Shown: positions 53,379-63,997, numbered from the stretch's first letter. The stretch is 64,000 nt of DNA from Oribacterium asaccharolyticum ACB7 (GCF_000238075.1 NZ_JH414504.1:659972-723971), one strand, 5' to 3'. Made by a program: numbers and translations. Notes: generated from the letters alone by a model not told the origin.

Positions 53379-56255
53379 TTAAGGCTCCAAATACTTCGAG
53401 GCCTCCTCTACCGTCTTATTATATAGCCGTATAAAAGCACTATGATTATAACGAATATACTGTATTGCCTCCTCTTTTTCAACTCCTTCCACCACCCGTT
53501 TAGCCGCATACTCCATTTTTTTCGCATTTTCCGAGAGCAGTACCGCTCCGACAGTAAGAGAAGTCGTTTTTAAGCCATGGGAGTATAACCTGTATTTTGC
53601 ATAATCGAAACTGCTGAAAGCATCTTCTAACTCCTTCTGTTTCTCCGTACTGTTTTCTTTAAATAGAGTAAGGATTTCCTGGTAGACCGACTCATCCTGC
53701 ATGCAATAAGCCAAGCCAATCTCACGATCCAGAAGTTTCTCTTTGTCCTCCTTTTCGGAAATGGTATGCTTCTTCATTTCCGCCTCAAAATATTCCTCAT
53801 TGCTTCTCTTCCTGATCAAATTTTCCGGTAGGAAGGTATAAAGGCTCTTATCAAGTTCATTCCCGTCTACAGGCTTCAAAAGATAAGCATCAAATTTACT
53901 GCTTCCATCCTTATGGCTTTCAAATAAGTATACATTAGAGGAAAAAGCAATAACGGGAATGGGCTTTCCATATCGATTTTCAATGGCTTGTTCCCGAATT
54001 TTTTCCAAAGTCTCCTCACCGTTCATCCCGGCCATCATATGGTCCAAATAAACGATATCATAAGTTCCCGTTGCCAACTTTTCCAAACATTCCTCACCGG
54101 AATAGGCAACATCAATCTGTACTTCGGTACGCTTCAAAAGATTCTTCACCAATTGCAGATTCAGTTCATTGTCATCCACAACCAGAATTTTGGCGTCACT
54201 GGCAATAAATCCTTTATTGAAACCGTTTCCGACCCCTTTTTGCTTTTTGTATCGGTCTTCAAAGTTCCCGATAGATTCATCATTTAAACGATACTGCGGA
54301 ATATAAGCTGTAAAGCAGGAACCTTCTCCCAGAGCACTTTTTAATTCTATGCGCCCATGCATCAATTTTGTTAAATATTTTGTAATCGGAAGTCCCAAAC
54401 CGGTTCCCTGGATGTTCTTTCTCCAGCCGGAATGCACTCTTTGAAATTTTTGGAAAACCAATTTCTGATCTTTTTCACTGATTCCCAATCCGGTATCCTT
54501 CACCGCAAATTGCAATTCTACGGGGACAGCATTAGCCGGGGGCTGTTCCTCCCTATCCTCCGGACTTACATTTGCATCCTCCTCATTAAAAGAAAACTTT
54601 TTCTCTTCCACAGGCAAGCTTTTAAAGGTTACCGTCAGCGTAACCGTTCCCGTATCGGTATACTTGATTGCATTATCCAGGAGATTCACAAGTACCTCTC
54701 TTACGCGGAAAACATCTCCAAAAAGGACTGCCGGTGTATCCTCATCCACAATTACGGAGAAACGCAGATTCTTCCATTCCGCCCTAAAGCGGGCAGTATT
54801 ACTGAGTTCATGCAATAAATTGGCAAGTTCATAGGGTTTGGGAACCAACTTGATTCCTGAAGATTCAATACGCGAAAAATCCAAAATATCGTTCACCAAA
54901 GAAAGCAGGCTTTCTCCGGAAACCTGAATATTTCTGGCATACCCCAAGACAACATCATCATGACTCTCTCTGAGAATCATTTCATTCATCCCGATAACCG
55001 TATTGATTGGCGTGCGAATCTCATGAGACATATTGGCCAAGAACTCGGACTGGACCTTTTCGGCAACCTCCAGCTTATTCTTTTCATTTCGAACCTTATC
55101 GTATTCCATACTTTGCATATGAATCATCTGGAAAGCGAAAATCACACTTCCAACGGAAAGAAAACGCCCCTGGTTTTCATAACCGTTTAAGAAGAAGGAC
55201 ACAAGCTCAATGCAGCTGAAGGAGATAAGGGTACTTCCGGCACCTATCATCCATGTTAAATCTTTAAAAAGATCCGGATCACGCCAGCGAATCACGACAA
55301 AGCTTCTTGCAATGGCAAAACAGGTCAAAAGAAGTATGCAGTCAATCAATAAGTTCAATTCCGCAAAACTGTACAGACCTACTCCCGCGGAAACAATAAT
55401 CAAAAAATCACAAAGTGCTATCGATAAGCACAGCCAATAAATCCCCCTTTGACAATTTCCCCTTTCCACTTTATTGATAAACAACAAAGCCGGAATCGGA
55501 ATCATAATCAAAGAAAGATATTCCATATTCCAAATCAACAAAATATTATTGAAAATCAGCTGTCTGGCATCAATCTGACAGCCCATCCAAAGTCCTAAAA
55601 AGAACAGAACGGCTCCCAAATAAAATGAACCCTTTTCCTCTCCTCTCCTTCGATCCAGAATAAGATATTCCACAAGCAGACCGATTCCCATGAAAATCAA
55701 GCAAAGAGATGAAAATATCTGCAAGATATTTTTCCATAAAATCTCGCAAACGATGGACAAATCCTCTCCAAAATACATTCCTTCCAGAGTATTTTCAACA
55801 CTTCTGGCTCTTCCTCTGAATTCGATTCGAATCGTACTCCCCAACTGATCTTTCTGTATCGGGATACGCACCCAGTACAAAGGAGGGATTTTACTGTTAA
55901 ACGGAGGAATATCCTGATAGTCAAACTGATATATCGGCTTTTCATCAATCCAAATTGTTAAATCCTGATGCATTGTCTTGATATAAAGTGTCGTCAAAGA
56001 ATAGGGAACCTCACTCGGAAGCTGTCTCTCAATCAGTAAATCCTTGATCAGAACCATCTCTTCCGAAGAGCCCAGTTTCTTTTTTGAACCGTCCGGAAGA
56101 ATTCTCTGCCACCCCGTTTTCAGCACTTCAAATTTATGCTCACGAAAACCAAGCCTGTAATATTCTCGTACAGAGCTTCCAAAAATAAAGATAAAAATGA
56201 ATAGCAGAAATAAGAGATAAATAAAGCGCATTTTCCGTTCTGTAATTATTTTCAT
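53379..56255 (-). CDS. hybrid sensor histidine kinase with receiver and HPt domains
   Basis: 958 residues. N-terminal helix, an extracellular beta-rich domain (about 40-175) and seven membrane helices (about 180-390), resembling the 7TMR-DISM architecture; then HisKA with His411 in NMSHEIRTPIN, HATPase (NAIKYTDTG and the DTGLGIS motif, GTGLGLPI), receiver with Asp738 and a C-terminal HPt with His893 in YSHGLKTTS. It is a complete phosphorelay in one chain, so it can pass phosphate from HPt to the two downstream response regulators. The signal is unknown. Confidence 0.94.
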   Translation of the reverse strand: MKIITERKMRFIYLLFLLFIFIFIFGSSVREYYRLGFREHKFEVLKTGWQRILPDGSKKKLGSSEEMVLIKDLLIERQLPSEVPYSLTTLYIKTMHQDLTIWIDEKPIYQFDYQDIPPFNSKIPPLYWVRIPIQKDQLGSTIRIEFRGRARSVENTLEGMYFGEDLSIVCEILWKNILQIFSSLCLIFMGIGLLVEYLILDRRRGEEKGSFYLGAVLFFLGLWMGCQIDARQLIFNNILLIWNMEYLSLIMIPIPALLFINKVERGNCQRGIYWLCLSIALCDFLIIVSAGVGLYSFAELNLLIDCILLLTCFAIARSFVVIRWRDPDLFKDLTWMIGAGSTLISFSCIELVSFFLNGYENQGRFLSVGSVIFAFQMIHMQSMEYDKVRNEKNKLEVAEKVQSEFLANMSHEIRTPINTVIGMNEMILRESHDDVVLGYARNIQVSGESLLSLVNDILDFSRIESSGIKLVPKPYELANLLHELSNTARFRAEWKNLRFSVIVDEDTPAVLFGDVFRVREVLVNLLDNAIKYTDTGTVTLTVTFKSLPVEEKKFSFNEEDANVSPEDREEQPPANAVPVELQFAVKDTGLGISEKDQKLVFQKFQRVHSGWRKNIQGTGLGLPITKYLTKLMHGRIELKSALGEGSCFTAYIPQYRLNDESIGNFEDRYKKQKGVGNGFNKGFIASDAKILVVDDNELNLQLVKNLLKRTEVQIDVAYSGEECLEKLATGTYDIVYLDHMMAGMNGEETLEKIREQAIENRYGKPIPVIAFSSNVYLFESHKDGSSKFDAYLLKPVDGNELDKSLYTFLPENLIRKRSNEEYFEAEMKKHTISEKEDKEKLLDREIGLAYCMQDESVYQEILTLFKENSTEKQKELEDAFSSFDYAKYRLYSHGLKTTSLTVGAVLLSENAKKMEYAAKRVVEGVEKEEAIQYIRYNHSAFIRLYNKTVEEASKYLEP

Positions 56256-56350
56256 TTATTCTCTAAACTTCCCTTCTACTTGTGAGCACATTTTTCCAAT
56301 TAGTATTTCGACAAAAATAGAAAAAGGTATAAAATTAAATTATCTGAAAC

Positions 56351-56391
56351 AAAAAGCTACTAAGAGAGGGTCAATCTCTTAGTAGCTTTTT
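56351..56391. terminator. bidirectional terminator after spoVG
   Basis: AAAAAGCTACTAAGAGA (56351-56367) pairs perfectly with TCTCTTAGTAGCTTTTT (56375-56391) over seven bases. T-runs follow on both strands. It closes the glgC-glgD-spoVG unit and would also stop plus-strand transcription; the 240 bp to the hybrid kinase gene shows no other feature. Confidence 0.92.
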
Positions 56392-56495
56392 TGCGCGAGT
56401 CAAACTATTCCATTGGAGTTTTCCCTCGTAGAAAGATACATGGCTTTGTTTCATGCAATCTTTTCTGATTCTAGAGTTGTGTTCTTCTGCTGAGC

Positions 56496-56771
56496 TCAAA
56501 GTGCTTCGCTCTCTTCCTCAGCATCTTCTTGGTATTTTTCCAAAATAGTTTGTTGAAGCAGTTCTCTCGTGGTGGAGCGGATAGGGTGCGCAATATCTCT
56601 GTACTCCCCGTCCGTAGTTTTTCTTGAAGGCATAGCGATAAATAAGCCCTTTTCTCCTTCGATAACCTTAATGTCGTGAATTACAAATTCCTCATCAAAA
56701 GTGATAGAAACAATGGCCTTCATCTTACCTTCTTTGTCAACCTTGCGAACCCGTACATCTGTAACCTCCAT
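56496..56771 (-). CDS. spoVG: SpoVG-family regulatory protein
   Basis: 91 residues, matching the family's 85-100. The strand-rich core [20 protein letters not shown], then [23 protein letters not shown], then EYRDIAHPI is diagnostic. SpoVG binds DNA or RNA and affects septation, capsule and virulence genes in Bacilli, and is found in most Firmicutes. It follows glgD by 15 bp, so it is probably expressed with the glycogen genes; the terminator after it supports that. Confidence 0.95.
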   Translation of the reverse strand: MEVTDVRVRKVDKEGKMKAIVSITFDEEFVIHDIKVIEGEKGLFIAMPSRKTTDGEYRDIAHPIRSTTRELLQQTILEKYQEDAEEESEAL

Positions 56772-56786
56772 GATACTCCTTCCTTT

Positions 56787-57908
56787 TTACATGGTATACC
56801 TTTCATTTTTCTCGATGACGATTCTGATATTCTCCGGTGTTCCAATGTAGGTTGTATTGGCGCGAATGGTGTCCCGGCTCTCCACGATGCAATTCTCTAA
56901 TACGCTGTTATCTCCGATATACACATCATTCAGGATTACCGAATTCCGAACGATACAGTTGTTTCCAATGTAGACCTTACGGCACAGAACGGAATTTTCA
57001 ACCGTTCCGTTGATAATGCAACCGCTGGCCACAATGGAGTTATGCACATTACTGTCCGGATTGTATTTTGCAGGCGGGTTGTCGGCCAATTTTGTGTAAA
57101 CACCAGGCGCCTGTTTAAAGAAATAATCCCGAATCTCTCTCTTTAAGAAGTCCATATTCGTCTTGTAATAGGACTCCAGAGAAGCAATATTGCTCCAATA
57201 AGTGTTCAGTCTATAACCGTAGATTCGCTTTAAATTCTTATAGCGAACCAGAATATCCTTTACAAAATCATAGCGATCTTCGTCGTGGGCTTTTTCTAAA
57301 AGCTCAATCAGAAGCCTTCTTCGAATGACATAGACTCCACAAGAAAGTATATTGGCATCCGTAAATACAGGCTTCTCCTCAAAGTCCACGATTCGGCTGT
57401 CCTCATTCATTTTCAGACAGCCAAAGCGGGAAATATCATCATTTGCATCAATAGGCTTGCAAACAACGGTTATATCCGCCCTCTTTTCGATATGATATTC
57501 TAGTACCTTGTTGTAGTCAAGTTTATATACCCCATCTCCTGCTGCAATAATCACATAAGGCTCATGAGAAGACTGTAAAAAAACAAGGTTCTGGTAGAGA
57601 GCATCTGCTGTTCCTCTAAACCAGTCACCGTGTTCAGCGGTTATGGTCGGAGTAAAAACATAAAGCCCTCCCTGTTTTCTTCCAAAATCCCACCATTTGG
57701 AAGAAGATAGATGTTGGTTTAAAGAGCGGGAATTGTATTGCGTCAGTACCGCAACCTTCTGAATATGAGAGTTGGACATATTCGAAAGGGCAAAATCTAT
57801 CGCACGAAACGTTCCTGCTACAGGCATAGCAGAAATGGCTCTCTTATTGGAAAGCTCGTGCATTCTTTTGTTGTTTCCACCCGCCAGTATGATTCCGATA
57901 GCTCTCAT
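56787..57908 (-). CDS. glgD: glucose-1-phosphate adenylyltransferase-like subunit GlgD
   Basis: 373 residues. Same nucleotidyltransferase plus left-handed beta-helix architecture as GlgC, but the pyrophosphorylase N-terminus reads [17 protein letters not shown] instead of GGxGxRLxxLT, the mark of the GlgD regulatory subunit. In Bacillus GlgC and GlgD together give full ADP-glucose synthase activity. It overlaps the glgC stop by 4 bases. Confidence 0.93.
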   Translation of the reverse strand: MRAIGIILAGGNNKRMHELSNKRAISAMPVAGTFRAIDFALSNMSNSHIQKVAVLTQYNSRSLNQHLSSSKWWDFGRKQGGLYVFTPTITAEHGDWFRGTADALYQNLVFLQSSHEPYVIIAAGDGVYKLDYNKVLEYHIEKRADITVVCKPIDANDDISRFGCLKMNEDSRIVDFEEKPVFTDANILSCGVYVIRRRLLIELLEKAHDEDRYDFVKDILVRYKNLKRIYGYRLNTYWSNIASLESYYKTNMDFLKREIRDYFFKQAPGVYTKLADNPPAKYNPDSNVHNSIVASGCIINGTVENSVLCRKVYIGNNCIVRNSVILNDVYIGDNSVLENCIVESRDTIRANTTYIGTPENIRIVIEKNERYTM

Positions 57909-59179
57909 AGTCTTTCCTCCTCCTTGATAATCACTCCTCCGCTAACAAGAAGTCCATCCGGATAGTCGGAAAGCTCCGTCGGTCCATATATAGCTGTATT
58001 TCTTCCTACTCTTACCCCATCCGGTATCAGGGAACTTTCCCCGATGGTCGCAAGATTCGAGCAATAAACCCTGCTGTCATAGCTTGATTCCTGGTATTCA
58101 CCAATACCGATTTCACAAGCCTTTCCTATAATAACATTTTCTGCCACCACAGCCTGGTCGATGTGGGTATCTTCCTTGATGACTGTGTTTTCCATGATGA
58201 TGCTGTTTGTAATGACTGCCCCGTGTTCCACTGTGACGCCCGGACCGATAATAGAATTCCGGATTTCTCCGTGAATCTCACAGCCTTCCGCAACAATAGA
58301 GCGCTCAATCTGCGCATCGCTTGCTATATACTGCGGGGCCGCATTATCGGTTTGCGTGTAGATTTTCCAATACTCTTCGTATAAATTAAACTCCGGTATC
58401 AATGCAATGAGTTCCATATTGGATTCCCAGTAGGATAGCAATGTTCCCACATCCTTCCAGTATCCATTGAATTCATAAGCATAAATCTGTCCCTGCTTCT
58501 GAAAAAGATAAGGAATGATGTGTTTGCCAAAATCGCAATCAGGAACGTCTTTGTTTTGAATCAGAGCTTCCTTTAATACTTTCCAATTAAAAATGTAGAT
58601 TCCCATCGAAGCCAAATTGCTCTTCGGATTTTTTGGTTTTTCTTGGAAATCCGTGATCCTGCCATGCTCATCCGTCACCGTTATACCAAAACGGCTGGCC
58701 TCTTCCATGGGTACCGGCATAGAAGCAATAGTCAAGTCCGCTTTCATCGCTTTATGGTATTCCAGCATTACCTCATAGTCCATCTTATACACATGATCCC
58801 CTGATAAAATCAGTACATACTCCGGATCATAGTTTTCGATGTAGGCAATATTCTGATAGATGGCATTTGCCGTGCCAGAGTAAAAACCTGTATCCCGTAA
58901 AGACTCATAGGGTTGCAACACCGTAACACCGCCTCTGTTTCGGTCCAAGTCCCAAGGTATCCCAATCCCTATGTGCGCATTGAGACGGAGAGGCTGATAC
59001 TGTGTTAAGACTCCGACGGTGTCTATACCGGAGTTAATACAATTGCTTAACGGGAAATCGATAATGGAATACTTCCCTCCAAATGAAACTGCCGGTTTTG
59101 CGACATTCTTCGTCAGAACACCAAGACGTGAACCTTGTCCACCAGCTAAAAGCATGGCAATCATTTCCTTCTTGATCAT
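57905..59179 (-). CDS. glgC: glucose-1-phosphate adenylyltransferase
   Basis: Makes ADP-glucose from glucose 1-phosphate and ATP, the committed step of glycogen synthesis. 424 residues. Catalytic N-terminus [21 protein letters not shown] (about 9-29), the later [24 protein letters not shown] and [11 protein letters not shown] motifs, and a C-terminal beta-helix. First gene of glgC-glgD-spoVG with its own promoter at 59276-59304. Together with the amylosucrase gene elsewhere it suggests that alpha-glucan is stored. Confidence 0.95.
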   Translation of the reverse strand: MIKKEMIAMLLAGGQGSRLGVLTKNVAKPAVSFGGKYSIIDFPLSNCINSGIDTVGVLTQYQPLRLNAHIGIGIPWDLDRNRGGVTVLQPYESLRDTGFYSGTANAIYQNIAYIENYDPEYVLILSGDHVYKMDYEVMLEYHKAMKADLTIASMPVPMEEASRFGITVTDEHGRITDFQEKPKNPKSNLASMGIYIFNWKVLKEALIQNKDVPDCDFGKHIIPYLFQKQGQIYAYEFNGYWKDVGTLLSYWESNMELIALIPEFNLYEEYWKIYTQTDNAAPQYIASDAQIERSIVAEGCEIHGEIRNSIIGPGVTVEHGAVITNSIIMENTVIKEDTHIDQAVVAENVIIGKACEIGIGEYQESSYDSRVYCSNLATIGESSLIPDGVRVGRNTAIYGPTELSDYPDGLLVSGGVIIKEEERL

Positions 59180-59275
59180 CTTTACACCTCACCGCTTCTG
59201 GGAATTCTCGCTCTGGCTGAATCCAGCTATAGAAAATTGTAATGAATTAAAAAATCTCCTATCTCTGGTACTTGG

Positions 59276-59304
59276 ATTATAGCACGATTTAAAGGCATTG
59301 GAAA
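59276..59304 (-). promoter_or_regulatory. sigma-A promoter for the glgC operon
   Basis: Minus strand TTTCCA (59299-59304), 17-base spacer, TATAAT (59276-59281) with TGC just before it. A leader of about 90 bases precedes the glgC ATG. Confidence 0.8.
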
Positions 59305-59480
59305 CATAGAAATTAGAATATTCCACAGAAAAGAATTTTATTTTCATGTTTTTTTGTATAAATATTTGTTTCTATCTTTCGAAGCTTCTTTGTCAAAGAT
59401 TTTCCGCCGTGATTTTGTCCTAAAAGGCAAAAGGAATATAGCGAATCCGGAAATCAGTCGCGGAAAGCAGGGAATCTTTC

Positions 59481-59509
59481 TTGATAAATACACTCTTTTT
59501 CAGTATACT
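59481..59509 (+). promoter_or_regulatory. sigma-A promoter for asnS
   Basis: TTGATA (59481-59486), 17-base spacer, TATACT (59504-59509). Predicted start near 59516, leaving a leader of about 85 bases. Confidence 0.8.
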
Positions 59510-59601
59510 ACAAGGATATTGTAGCGTTTTTACAGTTCTATTTTTGTTGCAATGCATTCGCCCCGAAAGGGGCATACTCTAACCATGTATAAGGGGGACT
59601 T

Positions 59602-60990
59602 ATGGAAATCACAGGACTTCGGGATATTTTCCTTTCCAAGGAGGAATATTTAAACCAGGAGGTTTGTGTCAGCGGATGGGTAAGAAGTAATCGGGATTCC
59701 AAGAATTTCGGCTTCCTCACTATTTCTGACGGAACTTTTTTTACACCGCTTCAGGTCGTATATCATGACGAAATGGCAAACTTCGGTGAAATTGCCAAGC
59801 TCGGTGTAGGCGCTGCCGTTATCGTAAGCGGAAAGCTTATTCCCACACCTGAAGCAAAGCAGGAATTTGAACTGCAGGCTGTGGAAATTTCCGTAGAGGG
59901 GGAAACGCAGCCGGATTATCCCTTACAGAAAAAAAGGCATAGTCTGGAGTATTTGAGAACTATCCCGCACTTACGTCCCAGAACCAATACTTTTCAGGCT
60001 GTATTTCGTATCCGTTCTCAAATTGCCTATGCGATTCATTCCTTCTTTCAGGAGAGAGGCTTTGTCTACGTCCATACTCCCTTGATTACCGCATCCGATG
60101 CGGAAGGCGCGGGTGAAATGTTCGAGGTAACCACACTCCCCTTGAACGATGTCCCCATGAAGGACGGCTGCGTTGACTACAGCGAAGATTTTTTCGGGAA
60201 GAAAACCAGCCTTACCGTTTCCGGGCAGTTAAACGGAGAAGCATTTGCTCAGGCTTTTCGCGATATTTACACCTTCGGTCCAACCTTCCGTGCGGAAAAA
60301 TCCAACACCCAAAGACATGCCGCGGAATTCTGGATGATTGAGCCGGAAATGGCTTTTGCCGACCTGGATGATGTGATGTTTATTGCAGAAGACATGCTGA
60401 AGTACATTATTCAATACGTTTTAGTTAATGCACCGGAAGAATTGGAATTCTTGAATCAGTTTGTTGACAAGGGCCTTTTAGAGCGTCTACAACATATTGT
60501 AAAGTCGGACTTTGCCAGAGTAAGCTATACCGAGTCTGTAGAAATGCTTGAAAAGGTAAATGACCGTTTTGAGTATAAGGTCAAGTGGGGTTCGGATCTG
60601 CAAACAGAACATGAACGCTATTTGACGGAAGAAATCTATAAATGTCCTGTCTTTGTAACCGATTATCCCAAAGACATCAAATCTTTCTATATGAAGTTGA
60701 ATGAAGACGGAAAAACGGTAGCCGCAGTGGATTGTCTGGTTCCGGGAATCGGAGAAATCATCGGCGGTTCTCAAAGAGAGGACGATTTGGATAAACTGAC
60801 AAAACGGATGCAGGAGCTGAATATGAATATGGAGGATTACCAATTCTATCTTGACCTGCGTAAGTACGGCAGTACCAGACACGGAGGATTCGGTTTGGGC
60901 TTTGAAAGAGCGGTAATGTATATTACCGGAATGAGCAATATACGAGATGTGCTTCCCTTCCCGAGAACCGTTGGCAACTGCGAATTATAA
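59602..60990 (+). CDS. asnS: asparaginyl-tRNA synthetase
   Basis: Charges tRNA-Asn; class II synthetase of the aspartyl group. 462 residues. Anticodon-binding OB domain (1-110, with [20 protein letters not shown]), class II core with motif 2-type [21 protein letters not shown] (about 232-252) and motif 3 [12 protein letters not shown] (about 432-443). Length and the [11 protein letters not shown] signature point to AsnRS rather than AspRS. RBS AAGGGGG before the ATG; 14 bp separates it from the SbcD-like gene. Confidence 0.96.
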   Translation: MEITGLRDIFLSKEEYLNQEVCVSGWVRSNRDSKNFGFLTISDGTFFTPLQVVYHDEMANFGEIAKLGVGAAVIVSGKLIPTPEAKQEFELQAVEISVEGETQPDYPLQKKRHSLEYLRTIPHLRPRTNTFQAVFRIRSQIAYAIHSFFQERGFVYVHTPLITASDAEGAGEMFEVTTLPLNDVPMKDGCVDYSEDFFGKKTSLTVSGQLNGEAFAQAFRDIYTFGPTFRAEKSNTQRHAAEFWMIEPEMAFADLDDVMFIAEDMLKYIIQYVLVNAPEELEFLNQFVDKGLLERLQHIVKSDFARVSYTESVEMLEKVNDRFEYKVKWGSDLQTEHERYLTEEIYKCPVFVTDYPKDIKSFYMKLNEDGKTVAAVDCLVPGIGEIIGGSQREDDLDKLTKRMQELNMNMEDYQFYLDLRKYGSTRHGGFGLGFERAVMYITGMSNIRDVLPFPRTVGNCEL

Positions 60991-61004
60991 AGGAAGGAAC
61001 GTTC

Positions 61005-62060
61005 ATGCGTTTTATTCATGCCTCCGATCTCCATTTGGGGATGATTCCCGATGGACAAAAATCATGGGGAAGAGAGCGGAGCAATGCCCTCCTCTCCTCT
61101 TTGGATAAAATTGTAGATTTAGCACTTAAGGAAAATGTGGATGCTTTGTTTCTTTTGGGACAAAGCTTCCATTTTTCTCCTTTAAAGGAAGATGTGGAAC
61201 GAATCCGACAGAGTCTCTCTCGGATTCCTTTTTGTCATGTCTTCTTTTATTCCAAGCCGGATCTCTCCTACCATTTTCTGAATTCTGCGATTTTCCCGCG
61301 AAATGTACATATCCTGAAAGAAGAACAGGAACAACTTTATATTGAAGATTTAAACCTTGAAATTCTCAGCTTACAGGAAAAGGCTGACAGGAAAAAAGCG
61401 TTGGAGCATTTTACCCCGGAACACAGCGGAGCGATTCCTGTTTTGCTTTGCAACGTTTCAAAGGAAGAACCTTTTCCGCAGAATCCGGAAAAATTGCAGG
61501 CTCTTCCTTTTTCCTATGTTGCTTTGGGGGGAGAGGCCGACAAGCAAATTCTTCTTAAGAATAAGGTGGCCTTCTCCGGGTCACCGGAAGCCCTCAGTAA
61601 GGATAATTTAGGGGAGCATGGCGTATTTCTGGGAAACCTCGATCCTTTGCAGAAAAAAATTGATGCTTTGCAATTTATTCGCCTTGCCGATACACAATAC
61701 ATTTCGCTTCATTTCCGTTTGGATACCGGTGTAGGAACCGAAATGCTCCGAAACAGACTCTCCGACGAAATCAGGAAAAGAGGGATGCAACACATTTACC
61801 GCATCAAATTCAGCGGGAAAAGAGATCCCGAAACTCATGTCGGGGAAGATTTATTACCCCGGGACAGTCGCGTCATTGAGTGGATTGATGAAAGTGTTCC
61901 GGAATATGACTTCTATAACCTCTACCGTGAGCATAGTAACGATTTAATCGGATTTTATATTCGCTCTTACCTAAAAAAAGGAAATGAGAACTTATCCGCC
62001 AGAGAAAAAGATTGTCTGCATTACGGTATCTCTGCACTGCTTTCCGGAGGAAAAAAATGA
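61005..62060 (+). CDS. SbcD/YhaO-like protein with degenerate phosphoesterase site
   Basis: 351 residues with the overall layout of the Mre11/SbcD family and of B. subtilis YhaO, which pair with coiled-coil ATPases. Motif I is intact (Asp8, His10 in ASDLHLG). The others are lost: motif II should read GD but is GQ (52-53); GNHD is SKPD (83-86); the LLxHG histidine is replaced in LLCN (147-150); GHxH is GGEA (175-178). A two-metal nuclease centre cannot form, so it is likely an inactive or repurposed partner. It overlaps the ATPase gene as ATGA. Confidence 0.88.
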   Translation: MRFIHASDLHLGMIPDGQKSWGRERSNALLSSLDKIVDLALKENVDALFLLGQSFHFSPLKEDVERIRQSLSRIPFCHVFFYSKPDLSYHFLNSAIFPRNVHILKEEQEQLYIEDLNLEILSLQEKADRKKALEHFTPEHSGAIPVLLCNVSKEEPFPQNPEKLQALPFSYVALGGEADKQILLKNKVAFSGSPEALSKDNLGEHGVFLGNLDPLQKKIDALQFIRLADTQYISLHFRLDTGVGTEMLRNRLSDEIRKRGMQHIYRIKFSGKRDPETHVGEDLLPRDSRVIEWIDESVPEYDFYNLYREHSNDLIGFYIRSYLKKGNENLSAREKDCLHYGISALLSGGKK

Positions 62061-63997
62061 TTATTACCAACTTGGAAATCTCGGGGTTCGGAAAATTTCA
62101 TCAATTTTCATTGGATTTTTCTCCCCTCTGCAATGTAATTTACGGAGAAAATGAGGCCGGAAAATCCACCTTACATGCTTTTATTCAGGGAATGCTTTAC
62201 GGTATTCCTTCTTCTCCGAGCAGGAAAGAGCAATTCTTTCGCCACCGTCCGTTCCAAAAGGATCTACCATTCGGCGGAAAGCTTTTCTTTTCCTATCAAA
62301 ATAAGTCCTATTGTCTGAGTCGGGATTTCCTCTCCGGCGGAAATGCAGTGATTCTTCAGCTCGACACGAACACCCCCGTCTCTGATGCCGATTGCTTTCT
62401 TGAAGAGGTGCTATCCTCTTTTTCCTCGGAAAGCTTTCATAATACGGTATTCATTCGTCAATTAAAATCCGGCACCGACCGCGAAATGGTAAAAGAATTG
62501 CAAAAGATTTTTTCCAATATGGAACATAGCGGAAATATGCACATTAATCCGGAAGCCGCCATTGCCTATCTTAGTGAAGAAGAAAAGAGAATCCAAGAGC
62601 AGATTTATTTTCAGGCGGAAAAGGAATATTCCGCTTTACTGGGAGACGTTAAAAACAGCCAAAGAGAACTTTGCGCAAAAGAGCGCGAGGAAACACCGGA
62701 TCTAATTTCAGACTCTGCATCCGAAGTCAAAGCGTCCACATCTTTTCAGGAAGAAAAAAATTACAAGGACTTGGTTGAAAATAAAATTTCCGCAATATTG
62801 CATTTACAAAAAGAAATACAAACTTTGGAGGAGTTTATCCACAAGGAGGGCTTCCACTCGGAAGAAGAGGTTCTGAACGAAGAAAGCACTGTAAAACAAC
62901 TTCTATCCGAAAGCGAGGCGTTAGACGGGCCCAAAAAGCAAGCTTTCCTTTTTCCGTTTTGCCTTCTTTTCTTGTCCGTGCTCTTCCTTTGCTACTCTTT
63001 ATTGAGTTATCTGTATTTTTATACCGACTACCCTATCTCCGGGGTTTTTGCATTTCAGATTCGTTCTGTTCCCATGCTTTATCCGGCATTCTGTTTGGGT
63101 CTTTTCTTCGGAATTTTCGCTTTTACGAGCTTTGTAGAAAGAAAGAAGCGTATCCAATTGGAACAGAGGCAGAATCTTTTTTTCCGGGAGATTGCAAATA
63201 AGAGAAATTTTGCCGCATACGCCGCTTTTTCAAACTCCAGTAAAGAAGAGGTGGACGAATCCGGTCCTTCCTCTCTCTTTAGCCCTTATGTGTTGGATAA
63301 ATATTATAGCGAAGTAAAAAATAATTTCACATTGCTTTCTGAAAAGCGAGCAAAAATTGAGGAGCTAAATACCGATATTTCCGCATTAAAAGAAGAAGAA
63401 CAGAAAGAAGAGGAAAGAAAAAAGCGTTTAGAGGAAGAAGAAAATGTGCTGGAAGAGAAATTGCGTCAAATCGGCAGTTGGCAAAACAGAGCGGAGCAAA
63501 TTCGTCCAAGCCTCTATGACAATGAGAAGCTTCGTGAGAAGCTGGAAGCCATTGCCGAAGCAAAAGAAAGAATTCATGCTTTATCCGAAGAGATTTATCA
63601 AAGTTTCGCCTTTTATTTAAACAAAGAAACGGCAAAAATTCTCTCCTATATCACCGGAGAACGCTATGATTCTCTTTTTATTGACCAGAATCTGCGTATC
63701 TTTGTCAATACGAAAGAAAAAATGTTACCCCTGGAGCAGGCCTCTACCGGAACAATCGATCAGCTTTATCTTTCTTTACGTTTGGCCATGGCAAAGCTCT
63801 TGCAAAAAGAACGGAAAGAATACCTTCCTTTACTCTTTGATGACAGCTTTGCCATGTATGATGAAAACCGTCTGGCTGCAGCACTTTCTTTTGTCAATAA
63901 GGCATATCCTGCTCAAATTCTTCTCTTCACCTGTCATAAAAGGGAGGCCGAAGTTTTACAACAGCTCGATATCCCTTTTCATATGCGTTCCTTATAA
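62057..63997 (+). CDS. YhaN-like AAA/SMC-type ATPase
   Basis: 646 residues, starting at the ATG 62057-62059 (MIITNLEISGFGKF), ten bases after GGAGG; this is the partner of the SbcD-like gene. Walker A YGENEAGKST (about 33-42), a coiled-coil region with a two-helix membrane hairpin in the middle (about 293-360), ABC-type signature ASTGTIDQLYLSLRLAM (about 563-579) and Walker B PLLFDDSFAMYDENR. Such YhaN proteins act with YhaO on DNA repair or recombination. It is shorter than the typical 900-plus residues, with a reduced coiled coil. Confidence 0.87.
   Translation: MIITNLEISGFGKFHQFSLDFSPLCNVIYGENEAGKSTLHAFIQGMLYGIPSSPSRKEQFFRHRPFQKDLPFGGKLFFSYQNKSYCLSRDFLSGGNAVILQLDTNTPVSDADCFLEEVLSSFSSESFHNTVFIRQLKSGTDREMVKELQKIFSNMEHSGNMHINPEAAIAYLSEEEKRIQEQIYFQAEKEYSALLGDVKNSQRELCAKEREETPDLISDSASEVKASTSFQEEKNYKDLVENKISAILHLQKEIQTLEEFIHKEGFHSEEEVLNEESTVKQLLSESEALDGPKKQAFLFPFCLLFLSVLFLCYSLLSYLYFYTDYPISGVFAFQIRSVPMLYPAFCLGLFFGIFAFTSFVERKKRIQLEQRQNLFFREIANKRNFAAYAAFSNSSKEEVDESGPSSLFSPYVLDKYYSEVKNNFTLLSEKRAKIEELNTDISALKEEEQKEEERKKRLEEEENVLEEKLRQIGSWQNRAEQIRPSLYDNEKLREKLEAIAEAKERIHALSEEIYQSFAFYLNKETAKILSYITGERYDSLFIDQNLRIFVNTKEKMLPLEQASTGTIDQLYLSLRLAMAKLLQKERKEYLPLLFDDSFAMYDENRLAAALSFVNKAYPAQILLFTCHKREAEVLQQLDIPFHMRSL

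Larger units (their letters stand above)
59180..59601. other. divergent intergenic region glgC/asnS, 422 bp
   Basis: Holds the glgC and asnS promoters and a small GCCCC-gaaa-GGGGC hairpin near 59562-59574 in the asnS leader. I looked for a T-box element upstream of asnS and found no specifier or T-box sequence. The remaining sequence is AT-rich with no gene or repeat that I can support. Confidence 0.7.

Noticed and set aside
59510..59601. Possible T-box leader for asnS
   Set aside because: The leader is too short and lacks a T-box sequence and an antiterminator; only a small GC hairpin is present.
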